A DNA stretch of 64,000 nucleotides from Lycorma delicatula (GCF_047948215.1 NC_134460.1:124943324-125007323), one strand, 5' to 3'. Shown: positions 36,111 through 47,900, counted from the first letter of the stretch. Made by a program: numbers and translations. Notes: generated by a model from the sequence alone, not told the origin.

Positions 36111-36849
36111 AGAATATGCTCCAGTTACTAACGTTGTCTTTGATACTATTTCGTAAAGATACTAATCGGTAAATTTCAATCATGTCAATCTTCGGTAGCA
36201 AAATTAAATTTCACGATAAACGCATTGGAACAAATCTAGGTGACCTTCTGCAGTATAGTAGATACAGATATAGAGTTGAATTTACGTCATTACGATAAAG
36301 AAATTTTATTTTAACCTTTCCGATCGAGCTATTTCATCAAATAACATTCTTATATTATTAAAAATAAATAAATTGGATATTTAAACAAAGCTATGGTTAT
36401 AATGAACAGCCAAAAACATTGATACCATGAGATCTAATGGAAGTAATAAATACTGAGAATACACATTCATGCCGTGGTGCGCATATCACGAGATCGAATA
36501 GTTAAAAATTTCATGTATAGTTACTTGAATTTTATTTGAAATCACTGTTAGTCATCGGAAATGTATTATAAACTTTTACCATCGATGGATGTTAAAAAGA
36601 GTAAGTGTTGAAGATGTAAAAACAAAATATAACAGTTCGTTAAAATACGACTGATTTGTTGTTTTATCCGCATACTAAACGATAAAAATTATTGAAATAA
36701 AAATGGATTTTAAATCATTCTCTTGTAAATTTAAAGGTTGTTTTAATTATATAAAAATAACTGTTAAAAAGTATTTTTTAATATAAAATACCATATAGAC
36801 TTATTTATTGTGAAGGAAAAAGTGAAAAAAAATTCGTGTGAAAAGATCA
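36111..36849. other. AT-rich DNA, possible further Merlin debris
   Basis: The first 150 bp may contain more of the decayed transposase; the remainder shows nothing recognisable. Confidence 0.35.
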
Positions 36850-37330
36850 GACGTGAATAGTATACCGTTCAAAAGCGTAGAACGGTTGGCGAATAGTAGA
36901 AACGTAGAACGGTACGGCTACTAACCCTTACTACTCCCTTCATTTATATGGTAAGGGGTTGAAAGAGGTGGTTATATGATGTCGGTATGGGATTAGTGTC
37001 GGTGGGTAGAAAGGCAAAAGAGAGTGTGGGAGTGCCGAGTTAAATGATAGCGAGAGGGTTACGAGCGCAGCTGTAGGTGGGAGAAAACGGCCTCAGTCCT
37101 GTTTCTGACGTTTCTGTTTTGAACAGGAGTCAGGCAGGCCCACTTACACTTTCATTCTCTCTCGCTGTTTCTCTTTTGCTCTCTCGCACACAATGTTAAC
37201 TCATAGGGGTTGTTTAACACGTTAAGATCCCTATTTTCTCTGGGAAACTACTGACCCGCGCTTTTCGAAAGCTATACAGTAGTTTCATAGGTCGTCTTAT
37301 TATATACCCTATTCCTCTATGGTACACTTC
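36850..37330. other. GC-richer island, function unknown
   Basis: Stands out against AT-rich flanks. Contains an imperfect direct repeat (GCGTAGAACGGTTGGCGAATAG / ACGTAGAACGGTACGGC near 36876 and 36900), purine-rich GAGTGTGGGAGTGCC and a pyrimidine-rich CATTCTCTCTCGCTG stretch. No open frame of note. It could be a promoter or untranslated exon of an unseen gene, or an LTR. No firm support. Confidence 0.3.
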
Positions 37331-37620
37331 ACTTTAACAACTTTCGTTTTAATAGTTGCTGGGGGCGCTATGTTCCATGAAATGCAGTATTTCCTTCTTT
37401 TTATTTTTATATATTTTATATTCTATTTTTTATTTTTAGTTTTAAGTTCATTTTATTATTTTGTCGTTTATTTAGTTGGTTGTTTAATTTTTTAGTATGG
37501 CAGCTTTTTTGTTGTTTATGTGTATTGTTTATATGTACATCTTTTTTCACAAGTGTTCTATTATTTGACAAATATATTATCTATGATATTTCATTAGCTT
37601 AATTTTGAACTTATAGGAAT

Positions 37621-37793
37621 TTTTTTTTGTTTAACCTTGGAGACCACCGTTCGGTATTGCTTCAGAGGATGAGATGAATGATTTGTAGCGTGTGTGAAAA
37701 TGCCATGCCTCACGGGATTCGAACCCGGGACTTTTCCATGAAAGGCCGAGACAAAGGCCGAGACGCTACCACTCGCGCCACGGAGGCCGGCAG
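37621..37793 (-). mobile_element. tRNA-derived SINE, family 2, with 11-bp target duplication
   Basis: On the minus strand it starts GCCGGCCTCCGTGGCGCG, with a pol III box A TGGCGCGAGTGG (complement of 37769-37780) and a box B-containing GGGTTCGAATCCC (complement of 37714-37726). It runs through GCATGGCATTTTCACACACG to CATCCTCTGAAGC and ends in a poly(A) tail (T-run at 37621-37629). A 12-bp word GGCCGAGACAAA is duplicated in the head. CTTATAGGAAT at 37610-37620 and 37794-37804 is a perfect target duplication. The tRNA resemblance is strong in the boxes, but this is a SINE head, not a tRNA gene. Confidence 0.93.
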
Positions 37794-37804
37794 CTTATAG
37801 GAAT

Positions 37805-38127
37805 GTTTTTTTTCTTCCCCGTGTTGGATCCTGCAATTAAGTATTACACAGCCCAGGGGAGTGTCCTTTATTCTAACGGGCCTCCACGTTTCGGCCTACC
37901 GGTCGGATTTCATTTTGCGTCCGCCTCAAACCCCCAGAGTAGGATCCACCAGGCCCGGCTATACCGTCCCTGGGTTCCCACTCCAGGACCCGGAACTCGG
38001 TCTTCATGTCAGTGCCTCTAACGGGGACACCCCGAGTGGGACATCCCCGCCGGGACTCGGTCTTTTTCGCTCGGGGGTGCGAGAGTTCCCGTGTCTCATA
38101 CGCTACCTTTCACTCGTCCAAACACGA
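37805..38127 (-). mobile_element. 5'-truncated LINE 3' end with poly(A)
   Basis: GC-rich 323-bp segment with a T-run at its left end (37806-37813), so a poly(A) tail on the minus strand. Words such as TATAGCCGGGCCTGGTG and ACTCTCGCACCCCCGAGC resemble CATAGCCGGGTCTGGTG and ACTCTCGAGCACCTGAGC in the 3' region of the LINE at 63330-63940, so it is probably the 3' untranslated end of a related LINE. It is bounded by CTTATAGGAAT at 37794-37804 and 38128-38138. The plus-strand frames at 37803-38151 are chance. Confidence 0.7.
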
Positions 38128-38138
38128 CTTATAGGAAT

Positions 38139-39743
38139 TTGGTTTATTTAAACCCAACTCTATCTATATGAATCTGTTGGAATAATATTTAAATAAACTT
38201 TTCTGGTATCGCTGAAATTAACTAAGAGAAACACCCTTTCGGTTACAAAAAAATGAAGAAAGGTTCGTAGACTTGTATTGACCTGGCATTTCAAAATTTC
38301 ATATCCGTTCATAAATAAAATTTTAAGTAAACGATCTTTTAATATATTATGATCCTACATATTTTAATTTTACTAAGGGGTCAGTTTGAGAATTTATTTG
38401 TTAACCTAAATTAGATTGGTTTTAGTCTTATGTACATTATGTACTATTATCTTTTCTTAGAAGAAGTTACCCAATCTGTTAGTTCGATGAAAAGATTGCT
38501 ATTCAGTTTTTATAACAGCTACTTTAACGGTAACGTAAAATCCAAATTCTGTTAAAAACTAGCCCATAGTTAACATTAATTGAATTCCAACACTTTTTCA
38601 TTTCTTAGTCTAGTTTAATTTAAAATTACTATTATACTTTTGAACTGAGATCAGTAAGGTACAAATTACAAACGTAGTATTTGTTAATAAAACAGTATCA
38701 TTTTAAAAAGATTCAATATCACGTCCTATTGACTAAAACTTATGTACATGTTTTAATAACTTAAAAAAAAAAGATAAATAATGGAATGGAAAAATGATTG
38801 ACTCGTCGTAGTGAACCGTAGGGATGTATTTTATTCATTCACTTATTTTCTTCTTGAACTGTAATCATGTAGCTTCTTTGTCAACAATCTTATTTTCTCC
38901 ACATGCTTCACTTCATTCAAACGTTATTAATTCGATAAACGTCAATTCGGCATGTTTGGAATTTTAATTACGGGCTTATATCGATAAAGTATTGCATGTG
39001 GGACTAGCCCATCCAAAAAATTCTATCGTTCTTCATGAATTATGCGAAAGTAGATATCAAAATTCATTCGTTCAATGAGGTGCATAGATTTTAATATTTC
39101 GGTAAAGTTAGGACCCTGTACACGTAAGAATCTAATTTTAATCGGGTTACTTGGATTAAATATCCAGATCCAACGTAGTAATCGATTTAAAGACTTCAGG
39201 ACTTGAAACTATACCGATTAATCAAATGGAATAAACATACGATGATATTTCCTGTAGTACAATAAGGCTTGTTTTAGCTGTATGTCTTCTTGCATCAGTC
39301 AACGGGATATTTATTGTCATTTTTGAAGGGGAATTAACATACTATGAAATTTTCCACATCTCTCGGCGCCGCCGGTTCTTAGTAATGTACAAATGAAGTT
39401 CTGTTCCATCTAGCGATTTTCTTTTTAAACTTTAGGAATCTCTAGGATTATTGAGTAATTTTTTAATTCGATCAATACACGTTTTTAATTAAGTTTTGAT
39501 GCAGCGTAGCTGTCGAAAGCATCATCGCATAGCTTAACGAGTTTCACGTTGATGATAAACCAGCATAATTTGAATCTGTAGTTTTGTCTGCTTCATTTAC
39601 TCTATCAGACTTTAGTAAAATTTGCCACGTACATAAAACCATGGTTTATAGTGTAAACGTTTTCAGTGTATTATAGATATGTTTTTGAACTGATTTATCT
39701 AATTTCAGTCCTCTATTCCCGTACTTATAAATAAGATAAATAG
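38139..39743. other. AT-rich DNA, nothing recognised
   Basis: No gene or identified repeat. Confidence 0.5.
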
Positions 39744-39750
39744 GTTTGTG

Positions 39751-40040
39751 GTGGTTTGGCCTAGTGGTGAACGGGTCTTCGCAAATCAGCTGATTTCAAA
39801 GTCGAGAGTTCCAACGTTCAAATCCTAGTGAAAGCAGTTAGTTACTTTTATACGGATTTGAATCCCAGATCGTGGATACTGGTGTTCTTTGGTGGTTCGG
39901 TTTCAATTAACCACACGTCTCAGAAATGGTCGACCTGAAACTGTAAAAGACTACACTTCACTTACACTCATACATATAATCTTCATTCATCCACTGAAGT
40001 AATATTTGACGGTGATAGTCGGAGGTTAAACAGGAAAAAA
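39751..40040 (+). mobile_element. tRNA-derived SINE, family 1
   Basis: GGTTTGGCCTAGTGGTGAAC head, box B-like GTTCAAATCC, body with ATCGTGGATACTGGTG and TTTCAATTAACCACACG, end AAACAGGAAAAAA. A 4-bp TTAG duplication (CAGTTAGTTAC) occurs after the tRNA-like part. GTTTGT at 39744-39749 and 40041-40046 is a weak candidate target duplication. Confidence 0.88.
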
Positions 40041-40046
40041 GTTTGT

Positions 40047-43000
40047 AGATGAGTATTGTCTCCTGTTCGCGGCTCGACCAGGATATTGGGAGGCTAACGA
40101 ATACAAATACGATAAATTATATAAATACAATTAATTAGTCTAAGAACGTAGAAAATAAGATAGTAAATAATAAACTACAACAATAATAATAAATTACATA
40201 CAAAATAGAATTTCAAATAAGGACAGGGTTTGTTTAAACGTAGTGAAATCAAAAATTAGCAATACAGTCTAATTGAATAAAAAAAGTACAATGACCACTA
40301 ATATTAATACTTAATATAACATTAACTACAAGATAAGATTAGACAAGCGTTAAGTTCAACTAGTAATACCTTTCTTGTTACAAAAAATATCCTAGAATTT
40401 ACAGTAAATTCAGTCATAAACATGAATTTAATACTGTCACTTTCATTATAGTCTACCAATAACTCACCGAACAACTTCCTGGATTCACCAACTACCCACA
40501 CAGGAATGCTTATGACGTATACTTTACACGTTGTTAGTACTATGCGCTGCTTACAGACAGCGCCATTTAACAATCGCGTCGAACACGATCTGCAGCACTC
40601 GCTTATTAATACTGATTTTCCCACTGGCCCACGCAGTATATATATATATAACCTGCAGAACCACCTCATTCCTTAACTGTTGAAGTTGAAAATATCGTCT
40701 TCGCGCTTACATTTTCCCATAAATTTCTACTCTGGTTCGGTAACCCTTTTCGTCGACAGCAGCTGTTTGAGTTGTGTCTATTCTCAGTACTACAAAGAAC
40801 GATTGTTAAACGGACCTGTTAGTCTGAGAAAGGGATTCCTTTTTGTTTCCTTTCCTACTATTTTCTCATACTTTCTCCTTAATTGGAAAGAATCCGTTAT
40901 CCAGGTCCGTTTTATTGGCGTTGTTACAATATATTGCTAATGTAATGGTTTTTAACGTATTGCATCATGGAAATTGTTATTTTTTTTAATTCAATATTTT
41001 TTTTTTTTTTTTAATTTACTGGTACCGTAATATTTAACAATTATTAATTATAATATTGATTGGTATTATTTTTATTGTGCATTTATCTTTTGTAATTTAA
41101 AGAAAGTAAAAATATAATTAGCGCGTTATTATATGTTGGGTATTGTTTTATTATAATTAAATAAACTGGTATAATATTCAGTTTTATTTAATTACTGTTA
41201 CGATTAAAAACATTTACTTGTTTTTGTTTTAATATATCTTCCCTATAAATACGTAATTTACCTGTTTTATAAATAAATATTTAAACTAAATGAAACTTAA
41301 AATAATACTTAATAATGTTAGGTGATATATTATTATTTCCCTTTGTTTTATAGCCTGTAATTAATTTTAATTATGAAATATAATACTTGTATTGTTATTG
41401 TAGCGTTTAAGTAATTTTGTTTTTAATCAGAAGATTGGATGTCGGTGTAAATTACTTTTAATGTTGATAATGATGTTTTAATTAATATTACACAAAAATA
41501 ATTTAATTTTCGTTAAGTTAATTTTACTTCTTATTCTAAATTTTAATTTCTTTCCATTAATATTTCAGTTATTAAAAAAAAATAATGGTTTCATAGCAAA
41601 AATATTGAAAATATATTTCGAGATTTAGACTTATGGATATGGGTGATTGATCTAGTTCATTTAAATTTATTCACGCAATGTTGAATTTTCAACCATGTAT
41701 TTTTTTCCATTGATAACATACTTTTACTTTTATTTCACAATGTTAATATATAATTAAAGAAAAGTATTTACCATTTATTTTTTATCTGGAAAAAATAATT
41801 GCTCAAAAATATTTTCCATTTTTTTTTTTCATTATTGTAAACATATCCCTGTAGCAAATACTACTATCATCAATAATTGTTCTTAATTATCGAACTTGTT
41901 TTTCAATCGCACAAATTCATATAATAAAGTTTTAAAAATTTAATAAAACGTTTCGGAATTATTATTTTTTTAAATGGTACGGTTCCAATTAAATGAACGT
42001 AAAATAAATGAAAACGAATTTAAAATGGAGTGGTTAATATAGTTTTTATAACATTTAATAATTAATTACTGTAAAGAACGTAATCTTATTTTTTAAACCA
42101 TTCGGTGGTATTTTCTACGTATTCGTTTTCTTTTTTCTAGACCTCCGCAAGTGCTTTTCCCCTTTCTTGGTTTTTACCTCTTTTTCCTTTTTCCGTTTTC
42201 TTTTTCTGCATTTCTACATCATCTTCTCTTTATCTTCCTTATTTTTCCTCTCACTTCCTTCCCACCTATCTATATACTTCACTCTTGATACTATTTTTAT
42301 TTTCCTCATTCCCTTTTTTGTTTATTGCCAACTTCTCAGATCTTTTTATTACGTTATATTTCCCAAATTTAATAATTTGCTTTCTAGATCTGTCCAAAAA
42401 TTATTAATTATTATATCTAAAAGTATTTTAGATATTATAAGATAACGCTTGTAAGAGAACTGATTAATAAAATTCATTCAAGAGAATTATATTATACGCC
42501 TTCAAGAATAACAAGCACTCATCATTAAACTCATTAAACATCATTAAAGGTGGAGGAAGTGAGATATTTCCTATAGTCTTATTTATTTCAAGTATGTACT
42601 GTTATGAATCCGTATGGCAAGTCCACTGGTATGCAGGTAATATTCAGCTTAACGTAATAATTTTTCGCCGTTTACCATAGTAATTAATTGTAAGTTTACT
42701 TCATTATTTTCAGAGATTAGTTATTACTTCATGTACCCCGTGTCCATTACTTGACTTTAAGAGAGATTTCGAAAAATATTATAAAACAACGTACGGCTAT
42801 ATCCTTTCTTCTGTTGTGATGTTCTGTAGGTTCTTAAATCCTTTCTAAATTGTAATTAAAATCCACGCTCATGAATATTTTAATTGTTCATCGAGGTTAA
42901 TAATTACCAAACTTCGAGCAATTTTTTTGTTCGTTAAAAATTGACTAGCGTTTTTTTGACTAGCTGGCCTTTCTTAACTGTCCTGAATAAAAAGTAATTC

Positions 43001-43361
43001 AAATTTTTTAATTTGGAAATGTACCTGATAAGAACGGTTATATTTAATTTTTACGGGGGAAAATTATTATAATTGATGGAAAAATCTTTACTAACCTACT
43101 AGTATCTAAAATAGAAGTCCTTTAAATTTTAGTTATGTAATGTACCTACGACTTGTATTACATATAATAATATCATTAAGACATAAAGTCAGTTTATTTT
43201 AACGTGAATTAGGGAAATATGAATTTGAGAATATTCTGTAGTAGACTAATTGATAAGACTAATTATGTCCTATCGACTTCAAAATTTTTCTTCGAATAAT
43301 TTCCCGTTATTAAATTATAATCTTATCGATCTATATAAATATTTCTATATTTATTGCTATA
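40047..43361. other. mostly AT-rich DNA, no gene recognised
   Basis: The part around 40320-40940 is GC-richer and holds a 115-codon minus frame (40322-40669) and an 86-codon plus frame (40680-40940), neither with a recognisable domain. 42167-42445 is a pyrimidine-rich stretch whose Phe/Leu/Ser-rich frame is compositional. Confidence 0.4.
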
Positions 43362-44200
43362 CTAGCAGGTGTTGCCGGCTTTGCACGTGTAAAATATTTC
43401 TTATTGTGATTTATGAACATTCGAAATATTAAGTGATAGATTGTTGTGTCCTTGATACGTAAAATCGGTATTTGATCATTTTAAGCATACAGTAACACGA
43501 TTCATATAAATAGGGAGACAGACGAAATTTTTATTTCTGTAGAATAATGCAAATAGTGTTTTTATATAAATATTTACTCCAGCGCTTCGTTATAAACTAA
43601 ATTTTTGGTTCTTCCGTTTCATAGCAAATAAAGATCTTGCTGCTCTTACTTGCTCGAGAATATGCCTCGTACATTGCCAATGAGAAAAGCAAGCAGCTCG
43701 TTAATTTACTCCAGCTGTAAGTTAAATTTGACCTTGTTACTTATTGATGGACATTGCAAAACATATTTTAATTGGAAACTGGAGTCTTTTAAATTGGAAA
43801 GTTATTAGGTATGATTGGAATTCTAGGTATAAATACAGTTTCTCCTTTGCTGCAGCCTGTTAAGATAGTCCTTTAGATGATACGTTTTTATATAGACAAC
43901 TTTCAAACGTGTTTCATTTCATAACTCTGGTGGCTTTAGATTTCTCATCAGTACAATTGGAACACCTACTTTTAAATTTAATTTGTGAGCTTTTAATCCT
44001 GATACTGATAAAGAATTCTAAAAACTCAGTCGGGTAATGAACTGCATCCTCTTCGTTCAAAACTGTATTGATGGAGTAGTATGTTTTTTCATCGCCTAGA
44101 AATTCTAGCTGTATGCAACTATTTATGGCTTTTACTTATTCGTTTCTTGATGCTGGTAATCATACGCTCACGTAATCTTGCACCATCCTGCAAATTTATA
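43362..44200 (-). pseudogene. Helitron helicase C-terminal fragment with 3' CTAG end
   Basis: Decayed Pif1-like helicase of a Helitron. In minus-strand order: TVLNEEDAVHYPTEF (about 44080-44020), LMRNLKPPEL then a stop where relatives have LCNGT, FQFKRLQFPIKICFAMSINK, then a stop followed by QGQ, and CFSHW. These match the C-terminal helicase blocks (LLRNL, FAMTINK.QGQS, CFSHGQL). At least two internal stops and frame changes kill it. The stretch ends leftwards at CTAG (43362-43365) followed on the minus strand by T, as at Helitron 3' termini. The terminal hairpin is weak. Confidence 0.8.
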
Positions 44201-45846
44201 GACTCAATGAGTCCTTAAACCTTTGCGATCAACTCCGCCACTGAAGGAACTGTACGACGTAATGCGACGTAATTGCGGAGCGAGCAATGCGGAACTCCAT
44301 CGGTCTAATAGACGTGTCAAGTATATAAAATTTGTAATAACTCCGGTTAACATATCGATATCAAAGTGGAAAACATTCTGTTCAGCGGTTGCTATGAGCG
44401 TGCAAAGTTACATTGAAATCGATCGGTGGATTCTGAATTTAAAGCGAACAGGCAAAAAGCAAGAGATTTATTTATCAGTATATAATTATAGATAAAATGA
44501 TATTTGAACTTACCTTCGTTATTATTGTTAATATTTTTAGGATTATTTCAAATTTTAATAAATTGTATTTTTTAATTAACTTGAGTAGTAAAGAAAAATC
44601 TCCAATTCAACTAAATTTTTTTTCCTGTATGTTAGCGTTACTCTTTATCAAATGAACAGGTTTCTATGATTATTTTGTAAATTTTTTCTAGATAACCTAA
44701 ATAGAAGATTCTTTAAGCAAAATATTAAATTTTCTACATGACAAATTTTTTTTTTTATTTTATAACATTTCATTGTTTCACATACTAATATACGTCATGT
44801 TATTCTGATATTCAGTATTTTCATGCGAAAATTTAAGAAAATCACTAGGTAACTAAGGTAACGGTGTAAGATAATAGTAACGTAATACTATCATTCCAGA
44901 GGTTCTTAGCTCACACTTTGCAGCTAGAAAAAACTTACAGTTTTATGGCATATTTTTTTATAAAAATACAGGCTTCTCCCCTCTACGCTTATGCACGACT
45001 TTTTTATTTTTAGGTGGCGTTTATTTTTTTATTTATTTTTTTTTTTTAACAACTAACCAATTACAAAAAGATTTGTTTTTGTTAAAATGTTTTTATTATT
45101 GTAATTTCCGATGAAATCTGAGCTAAAATAGAAACCAATCCTTAACGTGGCGCGTTCTTTATGACATGAAAAAATATTATTTTAAACTATTTTGCCCAAA
45201 AGTTTTCAGGACCTGCAAGAAAATTTACCAAAATTATATAAAAAATATTTATTCCTTTAGTACTGTTAAAAAATCTTAATTTCAAGATTAAGTGTCTGTT
45301 ATTAATCAGCTTTAGTAAATATTTTTAGATTAAAAGATTACCACAAAAGAGAAATAATTGCAGAAATTCATCACATTAAATGAATTGCTATGCACAAATT
45401 AAAACTATTCATTATGTTTAACAAACTAAATAATGGTAAGAATAGGTTACAATAAATAGTATATTCATAGAAACAGCCCATAAAAATTGTAGTTTTCTAA
45501 ATACCAGTAAAAGAAACTAAAGTTATTTTTGTATTTATATTGAAATAAATTCATTCATTACTTTTAGATGCTGTGACCATCAACCGTCGTTATCAAACAT
45601 AAATATGTGTTTATTCTTATCCCAATTTGTTAGTTTTTACGGGTAAGTTTATTTTTTATGTTCTCATTGTACTTTATAATATTAAAAAATTGGATAAGAA
45701 ACTTACATGCCATGATTGTTCAATTGGACTTTTTACTACATCATATCTAGCATCGATCACTCAGCCAGGTAAGCTAAAGTGAAGAATATTAACGTCATAT
45801 TATTAGGATTATTATATATTTAACATAATTATATTTATATATAAAA
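44201..45846. other. AT-rich DNA, nothing firmly recognised
   Basis: The 90-codon plus frame at 44223-44495 lies just upstream (in minus sense) of the helicase fragment and may overlie more Helitron debris, but shows no motif. The rest is AT-rich without signals. Confidence 0.4.
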
Positions 45847-45859
45847 CTAGCTCTACCCG

Positions 45860-45875
45860 CCACGCTTCGCTGTGG
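45860..45875 (-). terminator. Helitron 3' terminal hairpin
   Basis: On the minus strand CCACAGCGAAGCGTGG: a four-base stem CCAC/GTGG, one bulged A, two GC pairs and a GAA loop, 9 bases from the terminal CTAG. In Helitrons such a hairpin marks the end of rolling-circle strand transfer. Confidence 0.75.
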
Positions 45876-45936
45876 CACATTGTGGTTGCATGGATGAAAA
45901 ATGAGAAACAAAACAAAGCATACGTTTCATAGAAGT

Positions 45937-46950
45937 TTAATTTTGCAATACTTGTTGATATACAATATTTTTTGTTTTTCCACTGTCTGCGTAGATATAA
46001 AGGCTATCTGGTTTGCCGACTCGGGAACACGCAATATACAGTTGCCCATGTGAGAAGCAATCCGCATCTAAATCTAAACCACACAATTCTAAAGATTGAT
46101 CTTGAGCTTTATTGATTGTGACTGCAAATACCAATCGAATTGGGAATTGCAATCTTTTAAATTAAAATGGTGTATCGGTCGGGATTATGTGTATTCGAGG
46201 AATGAGGACATCTTCACCTTTGAAAGGTCCCGTTAAAATCGTTGCTTCCACTACGTTATTCAACAATTTCCTTACTGCAAGTCGCGTGCCGTTGCAGAGT
46301 TTTGGCTGATTAACATTCCGCAACAGGATAATTGTCATTTTTTGATCGAACCGTTGCTAGAATCAATCTAATGAGGAATGTTTTCCCAGTTCCTCATTCC
46401 TCCCAGTTCAATACCTCAATACCTCCCAGTTCCTGGCGCATCCAAGAAGAAGGTCCCCCCCAACTCCGTCATTTATCATTTGCATTATGCGATCATAAAT
46501 GCCTTTCTGTTCACGCGTTAATTTGGGAATGTTTGATTGGACATATGACTGAAGATCACCAATGATGTACTCTGTTCACGGCGTAAATCCAAATGAAGCA
46601 ATCGCAGCTCGGGTGGGTGCTGGCATTCCCAATTGACTAAGAATTTTATTTGCAATAGCTAAGCACTTGTCTTCAATATTTATCAATGCTTCGATGTAAA
46701 TGCCTTCTGTAAATTCCATGGTCATATTGGTATTTTCTAGGCGTACTCTATGCAAATTATCCTCAGCCATATGCGATCGATATCTTTCCCATAACTCTGT
46801 GGGAGATGAAGGGAAGCAAGCGGTCAATATAATTGCGAATGATGCGCGAATTTGGTTTGGATGTGCAGTGTTGCACGCGTCATTAATACATATATCCCAC
46901 TGTTGGTCATTTTCTAATAAATTCAGAGCTTGGTGAAAGGCGCAACTCAA
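45937..46950 (-). pseudogene. Helitron Pif1-like helicase, deleted and frameshifted
   Basis: Minus-strand parts in order: an upstream segment FHQALNLLENDQQWD ... WERYRSHMAEDNL (46950-46576); a stop near 46574 and continuing homology SYVQSNIPKLTREQKG; a frameshift at a G-run; FFLDAPG of the Walker A motif (about 46440), interrupted by about 40 bp of locally duplicated filler before GKTFLI-equivalent bases; then a jump directly to the C-terminal block LLRNVNQPKLCNGTRL, ATILTGPFKGEDVLIPRI, a stop, and FPIRLVFAVTINKAQDQS ... CFSHGQLYIACSRVG ending at 45937. The middle of the helicase is deleted. Loss of an unbroken Walker A makes it inactive. Confidence 0.88.
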
Positions 46951-47349
46951 TCACGACACCATCACACAAAAGTACCTCGATTAAAGTGAATATTTAATTC
47001 AGATTGTATAATAATCTGAATCAGATACAAGTGAATACGTTTTTTTTTTTTTTTTTTAATAAACAATGTAATTGGGGTATGTTTCATATGTGACTGCGGT
47101 TGTCGTTAGCTAGTGTGGCGAGTGTTCCCCTCGCTTCCGGCAGATGGCGCGGTCATTGGTACACAACTGACCGTTAAAAAAACTGTTTTCTCGCGGTCGC
47201 GGGTATGTGACTGAAGCGAAAAATATATAAAAACAATCTTTGATGCGGGTTATATATCGTGCTAAAATTTGAGCTCAATCGGTGCAGAACATTTTGAGTT
47301 TTTGAAGCGTACACAAACGAACTTATCATTTTTATATATAATGATTAGA

Positions 47350-47900
47350 GCAGACTGTAATTCTTGGGACCCATATTAAGAGTTAAATTTGGTAGCTTTA
47401 TATGAAATCTAACATGAAAAGTGATCAGGGGAATTGTATTTTTAATACTTTCGAATAATTTTGCGTAAAAGACAAAATATCGAAATAAAAAACGAAGGTA
47501 TTTTGTTTGCTGTAAAAAATAACCTTGTTAAATGATTAACTAATAAAAACGAAGAAATCTTGTAGAAAATTTGATTTTGATTAAAATGGTATGAATCAGA
47601 AACTAAACAAAAACGTAAGAATTTCGAAGTTTATTAAATACAAAACACATCAAAATGTGGCAGATTTTAACTAAACAAAATTTTCAATATTACACAACGA
47701 AGGAGTTAAATATTTTAGAAAAATAAACAATCAAAATAAATACAAAAATTAAATTAAAGAAACGCGTCGATAAAACAGTTTATTATAATTCTTTAAAAAT
47801 TAATTTTATTTAATTTTTTTTTAAATAATTAACCTGATTATAGTTAATGATAAATGAAGATTGATAATCTTGACAGAATGTTTGTGGAACTAAAATTTAA
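47350..47900 (+). repeat. unclassified interspersed repeat Y, copy 2
   Basis: Direct homologue of 25340-25963 (see that copy for landmarks). It begins right at the 5' end of the Helitron, which therefore probably inserted at or near its left boundary. No coding motif. Confidence 0.6.

Larger units (their letters stand above)
45847..47344 (-). mobile_element. Helitron with both termini, internally deleted
   Basis: 1498-bp rolling-circle transposon on the minus strand. The 5' end is A|TCATTATATATAAAAATG (47344 downward). The 3' end is CTAG (45850-45847) followed by T, so insertion is between A and T with no target duplication, as is typical. A 3' hairpin lies 9 bases before CTAG (45860-45875: CCAC.GC stem, GAA loop). 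About 390 bp of 5' leader precede the coding remnants at 46950-45937. The Rep nuclease domain is absent. The copy cannot act by itself. Confidence 0.85.

Noticed and set aside
37709..37793. possible tRNA gene on the minus strand (perfect box A and box B)
   Set aside because: The sequence continues into a non-tRNA body with a poly(A) tail and is flanked by an 11-bp target duplication; the head has an internal duplication and no acceptor stem pairing. It is a SINE.
37803..38151. Pro/Gly-rich proteins on the plus strand
   Set aside because: They lie antisense to a poly(A)-tailed LINE 3' end bounded by a target duplication.
40322..40669. 115-codon minus-strand gene
   Set aside because: No recognisable domain, no second exon or promoter sign, and frames of this size occur by chance in the GC-richer patches.
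40678..40928. solo LTR bounded by TGTTGA...TTACA
   Set aside because: The flanking bases show no target-site duplication and no second copy or internal retroelement sequence is present.
42167..42445. hydrophobic membrane protein on the plus strand
   Set aside because: Phe/Leu/Ser-rich frame produced by a pyrimidine-rich, AT-rich stretch.
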